A DNA stretch of 64,000 nt from an uncultured Bacteroidales bacterium (GCA_902792435.1 CADAZN010000002.1:62001-126000); one strand, 5' to 3'. Shown: positions 18,470 through 27,439, numbered from the stretch's first letter. The notes: generated from the letters alone by a model not told the origin. Translations and numbers: made by a program.

Positions 18470-19378
18470 TTAATATTTTACACCCGAATTAAATGCTTTA
18501 TAAAAGAAAAGCATCTGGTAGTCGAGAGCATTCACCCAGAACGACCAGCTATGCCTTCCTGGACGCACGGTGTAGTCGTGCGGTATGCCTTGCTTGTCAA
18601 GTGCTTCATGAAGGGCGTTGTTAGCCTCAATGAATATGTCATTCTTTCCAGCATCAATTACGATGTTCTGACCTGGTTCAAGTGTTGGAACCAACGACAT
18701 GACCGAGTGTTCTCGCCAAACTTCTTTATTGCTATCAAACTCTCCCAATCGTTCGTTGACTTTCCATCGGTTTGGAAAGTTGTAAATGTCAACTCCACCT
18801 TCCATACTACCACAAGAGCCATAAACATCGGGGTGACGCCAAGCAAGCCACAGCGCACCATGGCCTCCCATGCTAAGTCCGGTTATGGCACGATACTTGG
18901 GATGATTGATTGTGCGGTAATGAGTCTCGACATAGTTGCGGAGTTCATGCACCACATAGGTCTCAAACTGGAAATTTGGATCGATTGGCGAGTCAAAATA
19001 CCAGCTGTCCTGACCGTCGGGACACACTATAATTACACCATATTGACAGGCAAGCGAGCGCAAGTCGGCTTTCTTTGGCCAGTCACGATAGCTACCTTGT
19101 GCGCCATGAAGCAAATAAACAACTGGGAAGAACCTAGTGGGGTTCTTTTTCTCAGTATACTGAGCTGGCAACACTATGGTGTTCTTGATGATTCGCCCCA
19201 TCTTGGAGCTCATCACTTCTATGGTATCAACAATAGCATTCTGCTTCTCGGCTTTTGCTATTGCCTGATCATAAATCTCGGGCACTGTAGTGGTGGTAAC
19301 AACGTCTTTGGCCAGAACAGTCGTCGACAGACAGCCAAGCACTATTATCAGCAGAATAAAATTCAATGTCTTTTTCAT
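18470..19378 (-). CDS. Secreted esterase-family alpha/beta hydrolase, copy 2
   Basis: A Sec signal peptide (about residues 1-23, ending TVLAKD) has no lipobox, so this copy is probably soluble, unlike its lipoprotein neighbour. The triad is conserved: Ser in GLSMGGHGALW, Asp in IDAGKNDIF, His in RPGRHSWSFW. The two copies align over the full hydrolase domain and lie 27 bases apart, so they arose by tandem duplication and diverged mainly in anchoring. It follows tadA by 12 bases. Confidence 0.88.
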   Translation of the reverse strand: MKKTLNFILLIIVLGCLSTTVLAKDVVTTTTVPEIYDQAIAKAEKQNAIVDTIEVMSSKMGRIIKNTIVLPAQYTEKKNPTRFFPVVYLLHGAQGSYRDWPKKADLRSLACQYGVIIVCPDGQDSWYFDSPIDPNFQFETYVVHELRNYVETHYRTINHPKYRAITGLSMGGHGALWLAWRHPDVYGSCGSMEGGVDIYNFPNRWKVNERLGEFDSNKEVWREHSVMSLVPTLEPGQNIVIDAGKNDIFIEANNALHEALDKQGIPHDYTVRPGRHSWSFWVNALDYQMLFFYKAFNSGVKY

Positions 19379-19390
19379 GATTTATTGTTT

Positions 19391-19834
19391 TTAGCGTTTT
19401 TTCTTGAAAAAATCTGTCATCAGTTTTGAGCACTCTTGCTCAAGCACCCCACCAGTAATTGTCGTTTTCTTGTGGAATGGTGTGCTGCAATAAGTGTGAT
19501 AACCACGCTTTTCGTCGGTGGCACCATACACCACCCTCGAAATCTGGCTCCATCCAATTGCTCCAGCACACATTAAGCAAGGTTCTACAGTGACATATAG
19601 AGTGCAATCGGTCAAGTACTTGCCACCCAAAAACGAAGATGCCGACGTAATGGTCTGCATCTCGGCATGCGCTGTGACATCGGTGAGTGTTTCGGTCAGA
19701 TTGTGACCTCGTGCAATAACACGTCCCTGGCACACTATCACAGCACCTATTGGCACCTCGTCGCGTCGAGCTGCCTCCTGAGCCTCGGCCAGAGCCAAGC
19801 GCATAAATTTTTCATCATCGTTAATGGATTGCAT
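19391..19834 (-). CDS. tadA: tRNA-specific adenosine deaminase
   Basis: Zinc deaminase that converts wobble adenosine-34 to inosine in tRNA. HAEMQTI gives the zinc histidine and catalytic glutamate, and EPCLMCAGAI gives the two zinc cysteines. Length 147 and the start region (MRLALAEAQEAARRDEVPIGAVIV) fit TadA. It starts one base after the stop of the LRR gene, so co-transcription is nearly certain. The deaminase at 35469 differs in motif context and is a separate function. Confidence 0.93.
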   Translation of the reverse strand: MQSINDDEKFMRLALAEAQEAARRDEVPIGAVIVCQGRVIARGHNLTETLTDVTAHAEMQTITSASSFLGGKYLTDCTLYVTVEPCLMCAGAIGWSQISRVVYGATDEKRGYHTYCSTPFHKKTTITGGVLEQECSKLMTDFFKKKR

Positions 19835-19835
19835 C

Positions 19836-21002
19836 TTAAATGAATAGTTTCTTCACATAATTGCCCACTCTCACCACATATACCCTATTGCGCGGCAAGT
19901 CAACGATGTGATTATCGCTTGACATGCGTTCATAGTAAAGCCTTCCACTCATGTCCCACACACTCACTAGTTTGCCATGGGTGTTGCCATAGATATATAT
20001 CGTGCCCCAATGCGACACAATGATAGGCTCTGGCTCAACAGGGAATTCTTCCAGTACAAAGCTGTCTATACCAGTAGTTTTATCTACCATAACACTAATA
20101 GGGTCGCTATCACTCATCATAGTTGTGGGTACGATAGTATATATGGCATCATGATCGAGCGATGTGAGATAACAGTAGTCGGCTGCGGTGACTGCAACAA
20201 GCTCGTCGTTTTCGTCAAAGACTTTGTAAGCCAAATTATTACCAAGAGGCACTCGTTGCCAATCTTGCTCAAATGCATCCCCTTCTTCAAGTGATGGTAT
20301 GAATATGTCCTCATTGGGATACAACGTAAACTTCTCTGCGCCCCAAGCCTTGTCACTCAGATAAGAATCAACAGCTTCATAGTCTGGAACAACGATATCC
20401 ACATTGTTAACTCCAGCAAAAGTCCCCCATCCATTAGCCTTAGGAGGAATAGCCGATGCACAATAAATCTCATAGAGATTATGGCAATCATTGAATGCAT
20501 AGGCTTCGATGCGACGAAGTGTAGACGGAAGCAGGACGGTGTGAAGCTGATAGCATTCCTCAAAAGCCGCACGACCTATTACTTCTAATCCTTCGGGTAA
20601 CGCTATGTTCACTATGTTAGTCCTAGAGAAGCACCCCTCTGGAATCTCTTTTAGTGACAGTGGCAACGTAACATTAACCAAGTCATCACAACCATCAAAG
20701 GCAAATTCCCCTATCTCGGTCACGGTATTGGGAATCACAACATCGGTCACATGAGAATCGGCAAATGCGAGCTCAGCGATAGCGGTAACTTTATAATTAT
20801 CACCATCATAATTTACCGTGGTGGGTATGATACACACACCGCTGTAAGAATTCAACCCATCTATGATGTTTTCCACAACCATTACTTCGCCCGAACGAGA
20901 GCCAAAGCAATAAACAAGCCCGTTGCTCACAAAATCGCCACCACGGGCAATTAGCGAGAGGCTCGAAAGGATTAACATCAAACTATATCTAAGTATTCTC
21001 AT
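19836..21002 (-). CDS. BspA-like leucine-rich-repeat protein with a Por-type C-terminal tail
   Basis: Secreted protein of 388 residues with a Sec signal (MRILRYSLMLILSSLSLIARG). Residues of about 45-200 form LRR_5 repeats (VIPNTVTEIGEFAFDGCDDL, LPLSLKEIPEGCFSRTNI and further copies). The C-terminal ~65 residues (VWDMSGRLYYE, then RVYVVRVGNYVKKLFI) resemble type IX secretion sorting tails, predicting export by that route and possible surface attachment. BspA-like proteins often bind host or bacterial surfaces; the partner here is unknown. Confidence 0.82.
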   Translation of the reverse strand: MRILRYSLMLILSSLSLIARGGDFVSNGLVYCFGSRSGEVMVVENIIDGLNSYSGVCIIPTTVNYDGDNYKVTAIAELAFADSHVTDVVIPNTVTEIGEFAFDGCDDLVNVTLPLSLKEIPEGCFSRTNIVNIALPEGLEVIGRAAFEECYQLHTVLLPSTLRRIEAYAFNDCHNLYEIYCASAIPPKANGWGTFAGVNNVDIVVPDYEAVDSYLSDKAWGAEKFTLYPNEDIFIPSLEEGDAFEQDWQRVPLGNNLAYKVFDENDELVAVTAADYCYLTSLDHDAIYTIVPTTMMSDSDPISVMVDKTTGIDSFVLEEFPVEPEPIIVSHWGTIYIYGNTHGKLVSVWDMSGRLYYERMSSDNHIVDLPRNRVYVVRVGNYVKKLFI

Positions 21003-21125
21003 TATATACGTATCTTTCGGTTTTAACCTACAAATTTCTATATAATTCTTGACATTTGCAAACTAAATCACCAAAAACAACCTTTTTGCTACTTTTGCAG
21101 CAGAGAAAGCACATATAATGCCGTT

Positions 21126-22592
21126 CTATTTCAATGGACAGTTAATCAAGTAAACATGGTTTCGACCACGAGTTAAAGCGGTGTATAACCATCGCAAGAA
21201 GTCGAGAGTATTTAGAGCGTCGGGCATAATTCCTCCCATATCAATAAACACATTCCTCCATTGGCCGCCCTGGGCTTTGTGGCAAGTGACTGCGTAGGCA
21301 AATTTAACCTGAAGAGCATTAAAATAGGGATGCTCCTTCATCTGGCGATAACGCTCCTGCTTGTTGCCTTGCAGCTCATCAAGCACCTCATTATAAAGGC
21401 GTTCGCTCTGTAATAATGTGAGCGACGGCGTGTCACTCATTAAGCTATCAATCACTATTTTCACATCCATCTCCACATCACCATGGTCGGGCAATTCAAC
21501 TGTCACATTGGCAAAGCGCAACCCATAGGCTTGCTCAATTTCGCCCCAAACGCGCTTCACCCGCATCACATCACCATTAGCAATGAAATCTATGTTCTCA
21601 TAATCTTTTGCCCAGTAGTAATTGTTCTTCGACACTAGGAGCATATCGCCAGTCGACAACTCTTCTTCACGATAAAGGATAGTGTTGCGAATGCCCATAT
21701 TAAACTGTGTAGCACGCTTGTTGCTACGAGTAATAACGATGGTCTCATCCAGACCGTCACGGTCATAACAGTCATTCAGTGTCTCTAGCAAGAACTCTCC
21801 CGTAATTGGCTCTATATCTTCATATTGATTAAGCTCTAATCTAGGAGGCACAAGTTGATTACTGGTCAATATATTTCGCACAATCGTGGCATTCTGTAAG
21901 ATGCCAGAATTAGACGCTTGACGAGCAATTTGTGTCAATGTTATGTCATAAACCATCAAACCATAACCACGCATCAACTCACAATTGAGGGCAGGACTTT
22001 CAATCTGCCCAACGGGAGGAAGCTGAGCACCATCACCCATGAGCATGAGCTTACATCCATGACCATTATACACGTAGTGAACTAAATCGTCAAGAAGGCG
22101 GCCAGAACCGAATACCGATCCTTCGGACGAATAGTTGGCAATCATTGATGCCTCATCTACAATAAACACGGTGTTTGTGTGCTTGTTCTCACCAAGGCTG
22201 AAACCAGTGCTCAAATAACTATCCTGACGGTAAATCTTGCGGTGGATTGTTAAAGCACCACGATGGGCATACTCACCAAACACTTGCGCAGCACGTCCTG
22301 TAGGTGCCAACAAAACCACCTTCACTCCACGTTGTGAGAGTGCCTGAACCACTGCGCCCATCAACGACGTCTTTCCGGTGCCGGCATAACCATTGAGCAA
22401 AAAAACGCTGCGCTCAGAACCATAAAGCAAGAAATGTGCAAATGCAGCAAATGCCTCAACCTGTCCAGCATTGGGCTCATAGGGCAACAAGTCGAGAACA
22501 TCGCGATAGAAATCACCAATCTTCTCATCGTTTATATCAATGTGAAGATTCTCCAAATGAGTGTTTTTATCGTTCGCTGCCAAAATTTGCAA
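21126..22592 (-). CDS. RecD-like / Pif1-like ATP-dependent DNA helicase
   Basis: Superfamily 1 helicase of 488 residues. Walker A is LNGYAGTGKTSLMGAV (about residues 62-77), Walker B is VFIVDEASMI, QLPPVGQIESP is the Q/GDxxQLPPV motif, and the C-terminus has the UvrD_C_2 motif FAYAVTCHKAQGGQW and LYTALTRGRNHVYLI. No RecB/RecC genes lie nearby; such stand-alone proteins are common in Bacteroidota. It heads the long minus-strand run reaching to 16045. No clear promoter was found for it beside the tRNA-Ser promoter. Confidence 0.9.
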   Translation of the reverse strand: MQILAANDKNTHLENLHIDINDEKIGDFYRDVLDLLPYEPNAGQVEAFAAFAHFLLYGSERSVFLLNGYAGTGKTSLMGAVVQALSQRGVKVVLLAPTGRAAQVFGEYAHRGALTIHRKIYRQDSYLSTGFSLGENKHTNTVFIVDEASMIANYSSEGSVFGSGRLLDDLVHYVYNGHGCKLMLMGDGAQLPPVGQIESPALNCELMRGYGLMVYDITLTQIARQASNSGILQNATIVRNILTSNQLVPPRLELNQYEDIEPITGEFLLETLNDCYDRDGLDETIVITRSNKRATQFNMGIRNTILYREEELSTGDMLLVSKNNYYWAKDYENIDFIANGDVMRVKRVWGEIEQAYGLRFANVTVELPDHGDVEMDVKIVIDSLMSDTPSLTLLQSERLYNEVLDELQGNKQERYRQMKEHPYFNALQVKFAYAVTCHKAQGGQWRNVFIDMGGIMPDALNTLDFLRWLYTALTRGRNHVYLINCPLK

Positions 22593-22622
22593 TGTTTTTA
22601 GCGTTTATCAAGAAAAAAGCAT

Positions 22623-22630
22623 TATCTTTG
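22623..22630 (+). promoter_or_regulatory. -7 box of tRNA-Ser
   Basis: TATCTTTG matches TAnnTTTG and lies 17 bases before the tRNA. The 14 bases from 22627 (TTTGCACCGCTTTT) are identical to those at the tRNA-Pro promoter (2172-2185). A -33 TTTG at the ideal distance is not clear. Confidence 0.65.
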
Positions 22631-22647
22631 CACCGCTTTTCTGTCAT

Positions 22648-22735
22648 GGAGTGGTGCTCGAGTGGCTGAAGAGGCACGCCTGGAAAGCGTGTAACCGTCA
22701 CAAGCGGTTCCCGAGTTCGAATCTCGGTCACTCCG
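22648..22735 (+). tRNA. tRNA-Ser (anticodon GGA)
   Basis: Class II tRNA of 88 nt: acceptor GGAGTGG/TCACTCC, anticodon stem CACGC/GCGTG with loop CTGGAAA and anticodon GGA at 22682-22684, a long variable arm (CCGTCACAAGCGG), T-loop GTTCGAATC and discriminator G. CCA is not encoded. A strong terminator follows. Confidence 0.97.
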
Positions 22736-22758
22736 CAGGTTAAACCATTGATAATATG

Positions 22759-22800
22759 ACCTTTGCTTGACCACTATTCAAGCAAAGGTTTTATTTTTGT
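22759..22800 (+). terminator. Intrinsic terminator after tRNA-Ser
   Basis: Perfect 12-base arms ACCTTTGCTTGA (22759-22770) and TCAAGCAAAGGT (22778-22789) enclose a 7-base loop and are followed by TTTATTTTTG. Confidence 0.92.
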
Positions 22801-22818
22801 TATACCTCAATTTTAACA

Positions 22819-23115
22819 TCAAGGATTATAGAGGTCATGGTTATAAAAATCCAAAATCTCCAATGCATGAGCATAGGCTTGCTTGGCAGGTCCATCAGGA
22901 TCGCGTTCAGCAGCCTCAAGATAGCTGCTCATGGCCTTGCCCCAGTCCCCTAGCTGGCGATAAGCATTTCCTCGCAGGTAATAAAGCTGGCCTATTACTT
23001 TCTTATCTTCATCTTTGTTATTCTCTATAAGGTAGTCGCAATGTGCTATCACATCGCGCGACTCGCTACGTGCGAGCATGTCCTTTATCTGTTGTATAGT
23101 ATCTTCTTTTATCAT
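22819..23115 (-). CDS. Small tetratricopeptide-like protein
   Basis: A 98-residue soluble protein, helical throughout, with one recognisable TPR unit (GQLYYLRGNAYRQLGDWGKA, then YLEAAERDPDGPA) and a C-terminal helix (AYAHALEILDFYNHD). Homologues of this size are common in Bacteroidales; a protein-protein adaptor role is inference. The promoter sits almost on the start codon: TAATTTTG ends 4 bases before the ATG, so the mRNA is probably leaderless. The gene ends just after the tRNA-Ser terminator. Confidence 0.75.
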   Translation of the reverse strand: MIKEDTIQQIKDMLARSESRDVIAHCDYLIENNKDEDKKVIGQLYYLRGNAYRQLGDWGKAMSSYLEAAERDPDGPAKQAYAHALEILDFYNHDLYNP

Positions 23116-23119
23116 GACG

Positions 23120-23150
23120 CAAAATTAGTGCAAGCCGAGTGAAATACAAA
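23120..23150 (-). promoter_or_regulatory. Promoter of the small TPR gene (leaderless start)
   Basis: On the minus strand TTTG (23150-23147) and TAATTTTG (23127-23120) are 19 bases apart; the ATG begins at 23115. The predicted transcription start falls at or next to the start codon. Confidence 0.8.
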
Positions 23151-23323
23151 ATAAATGAGGGACGAATTTTTTATTATTTTTGAGACGTAACCTAATTTAT
23201 CAAAATTTAGTAATATCATCTGTCGAAAATTTTTTCATACATAATCAACAACACACAATGCACTATTGCCGCATCACAAATAAAACTTATTAACAATTAT
23301 GACATTTTTTGCGATAATTAGTA

Positions 23324-23352
23324 TTGTTTTTAATAATATTGTTGTATTTTTG
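23324..23352 (+). promoter_or_regulatory. Promoter of the HerA-like ATPase gene
   Basis: TTG (23324-23326) and TATTTTTG (23345-23352) are 18 bases apart. This position argues for the ATG at 23382 as start, since the GTG at 23352 would overlap the -7 box. Confidence 0.6.
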
Positions 23353-23381
23353 TGGATAAAAGTATAAAACACCAGAATATT

Positions 23382-24986
23382 ATGTATAAAGACAATCAAT
23401 TTTATATTGCCCACGGACCTAACGGGGCAATATGCATCAATGGCAAAATGGCCAACCGCCATGGGTTGATTGCTGGTGCCACAGGTACCGGTAAAACTGT
23501 TTCACTACAAGTGATTGCCGAGAGTTTTTGCCAAGCTGGAGTACCTTGTTTTATGGCCGACATCAAGGGCGACCTTTCGGGCATCAGCCAACCAGGAAAG
23601 ATATCTGGATTTATCGAGAAACGTATCCCCGAATTTGGCCTCAACGAGTCTGACCTTCAATTTGAGGGTTGCCCAGTAAGGTTTTACGACGTGTTCGGAA
23701 AACAAGGTCACCCTATGCGCACACGCATCTCTAACATGGGACCTTTGCTGCTCTCACGATTGCTTGGACTTAACGACGTGCAAAGCGGTGTGCTCACTAT
23801 CGTCTTTAAAGTTGCCGATGAACGAGGATTGATACTCGATGACATTAAAGACTTGCGCGCAATGCTCGACTATGTAGCTAAACACGCTGCTGAATACACC
23901 ACAAAATATGGTAACGTATCGAGTGCAAGCATTGGAGCTATTCAGCGCTCTATTTTAGCATTGGAAGATCAAGGTGGCGACAACTTCTTTGGAGAGCCAG
24001 CATTCGACATCCATGACCTACTTGCTGTTGAGGGAGGCAAAGGAGTGATGAGTGTGCTGGCTGCCGACGAGCTACAACACAATCCAAAACTCTACTCTAC
24101 TTTCCTGCTATGGCTGCTTTCCGAGATTTATGTCTCGATGCCTGAGGTTGGCGACCTGCCACAACCCAAGCTAATCTTCTTCTTCGACGAGGCACACATG
24201 CTCTTTGATGACACATCCAAGGCTCTTGTTGACAAGATTGAGCAGGTAATTCGCCTGATGCGAAGCAAGGGTGTCGGCATTTATTTTGTAACACAAAGTC
24301 CTGCCGACTTACCAGAAATTGTTCTTGGACAGCTGGGTAACCGCATCCAGCACGCCTTGCGTGCTTACACACCTCGCGACATCAAGGCTGTGAAAGTAGC
24401 TGCCGAGACTTTCCGCGCAAACCCCAACTTCGACACCACCGAAGCCATCTCCAATCTCGAGACTGGAGAGGCTCTCGTATCATTCCTCGACGAAAAAGGC
24501 GCACCAACCATTGTAGAGCGTGCAAAGATTCTGTTCCCTCTCAGTCAGATAGGCCCAATCGATGCCATGACGCGAAATTCCATAATTAATCGCTCTATGA
24601 TTTATGGCAAGTACGACGAGCTTAAAGAGCGTGAAAGTGCCTTTGAGGTGCTGCTTGCCGAGAGTGAGAAGGAAGCAAAAGAGGCTGAAGAGGCTGCAGC
24701 TCAGGCCGAAGCCGAAAAGCAAGCTGAAAAAGAAGCTAAAGAGGCCGAAAAAGAAAAAAGCAAGCCAGGCATGTTCAGCAAAGTGTGGAAAGCAATTGTG
24801 ACAGCTGTAACCGCCGCTATCGCTTCTATTATTGGAACAAAGATTGGAAATGCCGTTTCGGGCACAAAGAGTCGCAAAAGCTCTACAACTGCTACTGGCA
24901 AGATTGCCAAAAGCGCCACTAGTGCAGCTACTCGCACAATAACCCGAGAGCTCACTCGCAGCATCTTGGGCAATCTAGGCAAGTAA
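23382..24986 (+). CDS. HerA-like helicase / DUF853 ATPase with a coiled-coil and hydrophobic C-terminal tail
   Basis: FtsK/HerA-type ATPase. Walker A is LIAGATGTGKTVSLQ and Walker B is LIFFFDEAHML, followed by a VTQSPADLP sensor-like stretch; this matches the DUF853 (YjgR-like) family, of uncertain role. The core spans about residues 1-420. The tail then has a strongly charged Ala/Glu/Lys coiled coil (24664-24765) and a hydrophobic Ala/Ile/Val segment (AIVTAVTAAIASIIG) that could touch a membrane, then a Ser/Thr-rich end. The start was set at the ATG after the promoter. The gene stands alone between a terminator and dnaG. Confidence 0.88.
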   Translation: MYKDNQFYIAHGPNGAICINGKMANRHGLIAGATGTGKTVSLQVIAESFCQAGVPCFMADIKGDLSGISQPGKISGFIEKRIPEFGLNESDLQFEGCPVRFYDVFGKQGHPMRTRISNMGPLLLSRLLGLNDVQSGVLTIVFKVADERGLILDDIKDLRAMLDYVAKHAAEYTTKYGNVSSASIGAIQRSILALEDQGGDNFFGEPAFDIHDLLAVEGGKGVMSVLAADELQHNPKLYSTFLLWLLSEIYVSMPEVGDLPQPKLIFFFDEAHMLFDDTSKALVDKIEQVIRLMRSKGVGIYFVTQSPADLPEIVLGQLGNRIQHALRAYTPRDIKAVKVAAETFRANPNFDTTEAISNLETGEALVSFLDEKGAPTIVERAKILFPLSQIGPIDAMTRNSIINRSMIYGKYDELKERESAFEVLLAESEKEAKEAEEAAAQAEAEKQAEKEAKEAEKEKSKPGMFSKVWKAIVTAVTAAIASIIGTKIGNAVSGTKSRKSSTTATGKIAKSATSAATRTITRELTRSILGNLGK

Positions 24987-25029
24987 CTTAACAGTATTTT
25001 AATCAACTCTGATAACTTATTCTGGTATA

Positions 25030-25066
25030 ACGATGTGCTTCCCCTCATGCTGGAGGCACATCGTTT
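25030..25066 (+). terminator. Intrinsic terminator of the HerA-like gene
   Basis: AACGATGTGC (25030-25039) pairs with GCACATCGTT (25057-25066), and the stem extends inward (TTCC with GGAG/GGA). A TTGTT run follows. It separates this gene from dnaG. Confidence 0.8.
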
Positions 25067-25080
25067 TGTTAATAATTATT

Positions 25081-25112
25081 TTTGCGTGATTTAATAAATT
25101 GAATTACCTTTG
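25081..25112 (+). promoter_or_regulatory. Promoter of dnaG (probably leaderless)
   Basis: TTTG (25081-25084) and TACCTTTG (25105-25112) are 20 bases apart, and the dnaG ATG starts at 25118, five bases after the -7 box. Confidence 0.8.
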
Positions 25113-25117
25113 TAGTC

Positions 25118-27439
25118 ATGATTGACAGGGAAACAGTCGATAGGATTCTCGACACTGCCGATATCGTTGATGTGGTGTCTGATTTCGTGAGTTTGCGCCG
25201 TCGTGGTGCGAACTTTATTGGCTTGTGCCCATTTCACGATGAGAAAACTCCTTCGTTCTCGGTTTCACCTGCTAAGCAAATTTGTCACTGCTTTGGTTGC
25301 GGCAAGGGAGGCAGCCCAGTAAACTTCATTATGGAGCACGAGCAGATGTCCTATGCCGAGGCTCTGCGCTATCTCGCCAAGAAATACAATATAGAAATCC
25401 ACGAGAAAGAGCTCACAAGCGAGGAAAAAGCAGCTCAAACCGAGCGCGAGAGTATGCTCGTAATAAACGACTTCGCTGCTCAGTATTTTGAAGACCAACT
25501 CCACAACACGCAAGAAGGGAAAGACATTGGCCTTAGTTATTTTTACGAGCGAGGTTTCAACGATGCTACCATCAAGAAGTTCAAGCTGGGCTACTCACCC
25601 GAGAACAGCAAAGCTTTCTACACTGCTGCGACACAGCAAGGCTACAACAAGCAAAATCTCTTCAACGTTGGCTTGTGCATCAAGGACAACCGAGGCGGCG
25701 GCTTCGACCGCTTCCATGGTCGTGTCATGTTTCCTGTCATGAACATCGCAGGCAAGATTATCGCTTTTGGTGGACGCACACTCAAGAAGACCAAGGAGGT
25801 TGCCAAATATTTCAATTCGCCCGAATCCACGGTCTATGTCAAGAACCGTGAGCTCTACGGCTTGTTCCAGGCTAAGCGGGCTATAGTCAAGGAGGACAAG
25901 TGCTTCCTCGTTGAGGGATACACCGATGTCATCTCAATGCACCAAGCTGGAATTGAGAATGTTGTGGCTTCGAGTGGTACATCTTTGACCGAAGGACAAA
26001 TTCGAGCCATCCATCGTTTTACCACCAATGTCACCGTTCTTTACGACGGCGACTCAGCCGGAATCAAAGCCTCACTTAGAGGAATCGACATGCTGCTTGC
26101 CGAAGGACTGAGTATCAAGGTTTTGCTTCTCCCTGAAGGAGAGGATCCCGACAGCTTTGCTCGAACTCACAGTGCAAGCGAGCTCAAGCAGTTTATCAAG
26201 GATAATGAGGCCGACTTCATCAGCTTCAAAACCAAAATTCTGCTTGAAGGAACCGAGCACGATCCTAGCAAGCGTGCAGCGGTGATTGGCGATGTTGTAA
26301 AGTCAATATCAGTAATACCCGATGCAATCGCACGTTCGGTCTATGCCAAGGAGTGCAGTATCCAGTTGGGCATCAGCGAGGATGTGTTGCTGCGTGAAAT
26401 CAAGAAAAATATAGCACGCAACAAGGAGGAAGCTTTCAAGCGACGTGAACGTGAGAAGAATCGCGAGGCACGCCGGCAAGCACTGCAGCCCTCTCCTCTC
26501 TCCCCTGAAATAAACACTCCACCTCCTCCCGTTGTGGAACCACCAACAAGTGAAGTTCTCCCTATGGGCAGCGAAGAACCGCCCATCATTGACGCTCCTT
26601 TCGACGACAGTTTGGACTATTATCCAGAAGGTGACACAACCACTGTGCCACAACCTGTTGATGACCCATCAAAATTCACTCCTCAAACCGAAATCAACAA
26701 GGAGTCAATATTCTACAAGTCAGAGCTCGGCATCATGCGCAATGTCGTCAAATATGGTATGTGCTACCTGTGCGGCACTCTTGACGACAATGGCGACCAG
26801 CAACCAACCACTGTGCTCGAGTACATCAACAGCGAGTTCCTCCTTGATAACATTGAGCTATCTAACCACGCGTTTAACAACACCTTCAAAGTGAGTCTTG
26901 AGTACATCAACGATTTCTATAAAGAGCTTGCAGTGTTCGAAAGTCGTGAACGAAGTACCCTAGAAGCGCAGTTCAAGCGTGCTCAGAGCACCATCGATCC
27001 TGTTGGTATGAACGCCGAAGCAATAAAGAAAAAGGAAAACGATCTTCTCAAGGGATTCCAAACCGAAATGGACAACAACATTGCAGAGTTCCGCAAGAAT
27101 TATCTAGAGAAAAAACTGTGCTCACACCCCAATGATGAGGTGCGACACACTGCACTCAAGATGATTAGCGAGAAACATCAACTTAGCAAAATCTACTCTG
27201 TTGAAGGTTTTGAGAAGTCGATAGAAGAAAGGCTCAACATTATCATTCCCGAGGCTATCAACAACCTCAAGAACGCCATTCTAACCTACAACATCCTCTT
27301 AGTGCAGCAGCAAATCCCTTATGCCCAGGGCAAGCAGGCACAAGAGTTGCTCGAGCGACTGCAAGAGCTTTACCAAACTCGCAAAGAACTGGCTCTAGTC
27401 ATCGGCGAACGTGTAGTTAACCCCCGCCTCAAAAACTGA
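25118..27439 (+). CDS. dnaG: DNA primase
   Basis: Synthesises RNA primers at the replication fork. The N-terminal CHC2 zinc finger (CPFHDEKTPSFSVSPAKQ, then CHCFGCGKGG), the DnaG core and the TOPRIM domain (FLVEGYTDVISMHQAG, LYDGDSAGIKAS, LLPEGEDPDSFAR) are intact. At 773 residues it is much longer than the E. coli enzyme (581): an acidic, proline-rich linker at about residues 455-520 and a long helical C-terminal region that should include the DnaB-binding domain account for the difference. Its mRNA appears leaderless. It converges on the dockerin protein gene across a heptamer repeat array. Confidence 0.97.
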   Translation: MIDRETVDRILDTADIVDVVSDFVSLRRRGANFIGLCPFHDEKTPSFSVSPAKQICHCFGCGKGGSPVNFIMEHEQMSYAEALRYLAKKYNIEIHEKELTSEEKAAQTERESMLVINDFAAQYFEDQLHNTQEGKDIGLSYFYERGFNDATIKKFKLGYSPENSKAFYTAATQQGYNKQNLFNVGLCIKDNRGGGFDRFHGRVMFPVMNIAGKIIAFGGRTLKKTKEVAKYFNSPESTVYVKNRELYGLFQAKRAIVKEDKCFLVEGYTDVISMHQAGIENVVASSGTSLTEGQIRAIHRFTTNVTVLYDGDSAGIKASLRGIDMLLAEGLSIKVLLLPEGEDPDSFARTHSASELKQFIKDNEADFISFKTKILLEGTEHDPSKRAAVIGDVVKSISVIPDAIARSVYAKECSIQLGISEDVLLREIKKNIARNKEEAFKRREREKNREARRQALQPSPLSPEINTPPPPVVEPPTSEVLPMGSEEPPIIDAPFDDSLDYYPEGDTTTVPQPVDDPSKFTPQTEINKESIFYKSELGIMRNVVKYGMCYLCGTLDDNGDQQPTTVLEYINSEFLLDNIELSNHAFNNTFKVSLEYINDFYKELAVFESRERSTLEAQFKRAQSTIDPVGMNAEAIKKKENDLLKGFQTEMDNNIAEFRKNYLEKKLCSHPNDEVRHTALKMISEKHQLSKIYSVEGFEKSIEERLNIIIPEAINNLKNAILTYNILLVQQQIPYAQGKQAQELLERLQELYQTRKELALVIGERVVNPRLKN

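Noticed and set aside
21090..21097. Rightward promoter (TACTTTTG) between the LRR gene and the helicase
   Set aside because: It has no -33 partner and would only drive antisense RNA or an 11-codon frame.
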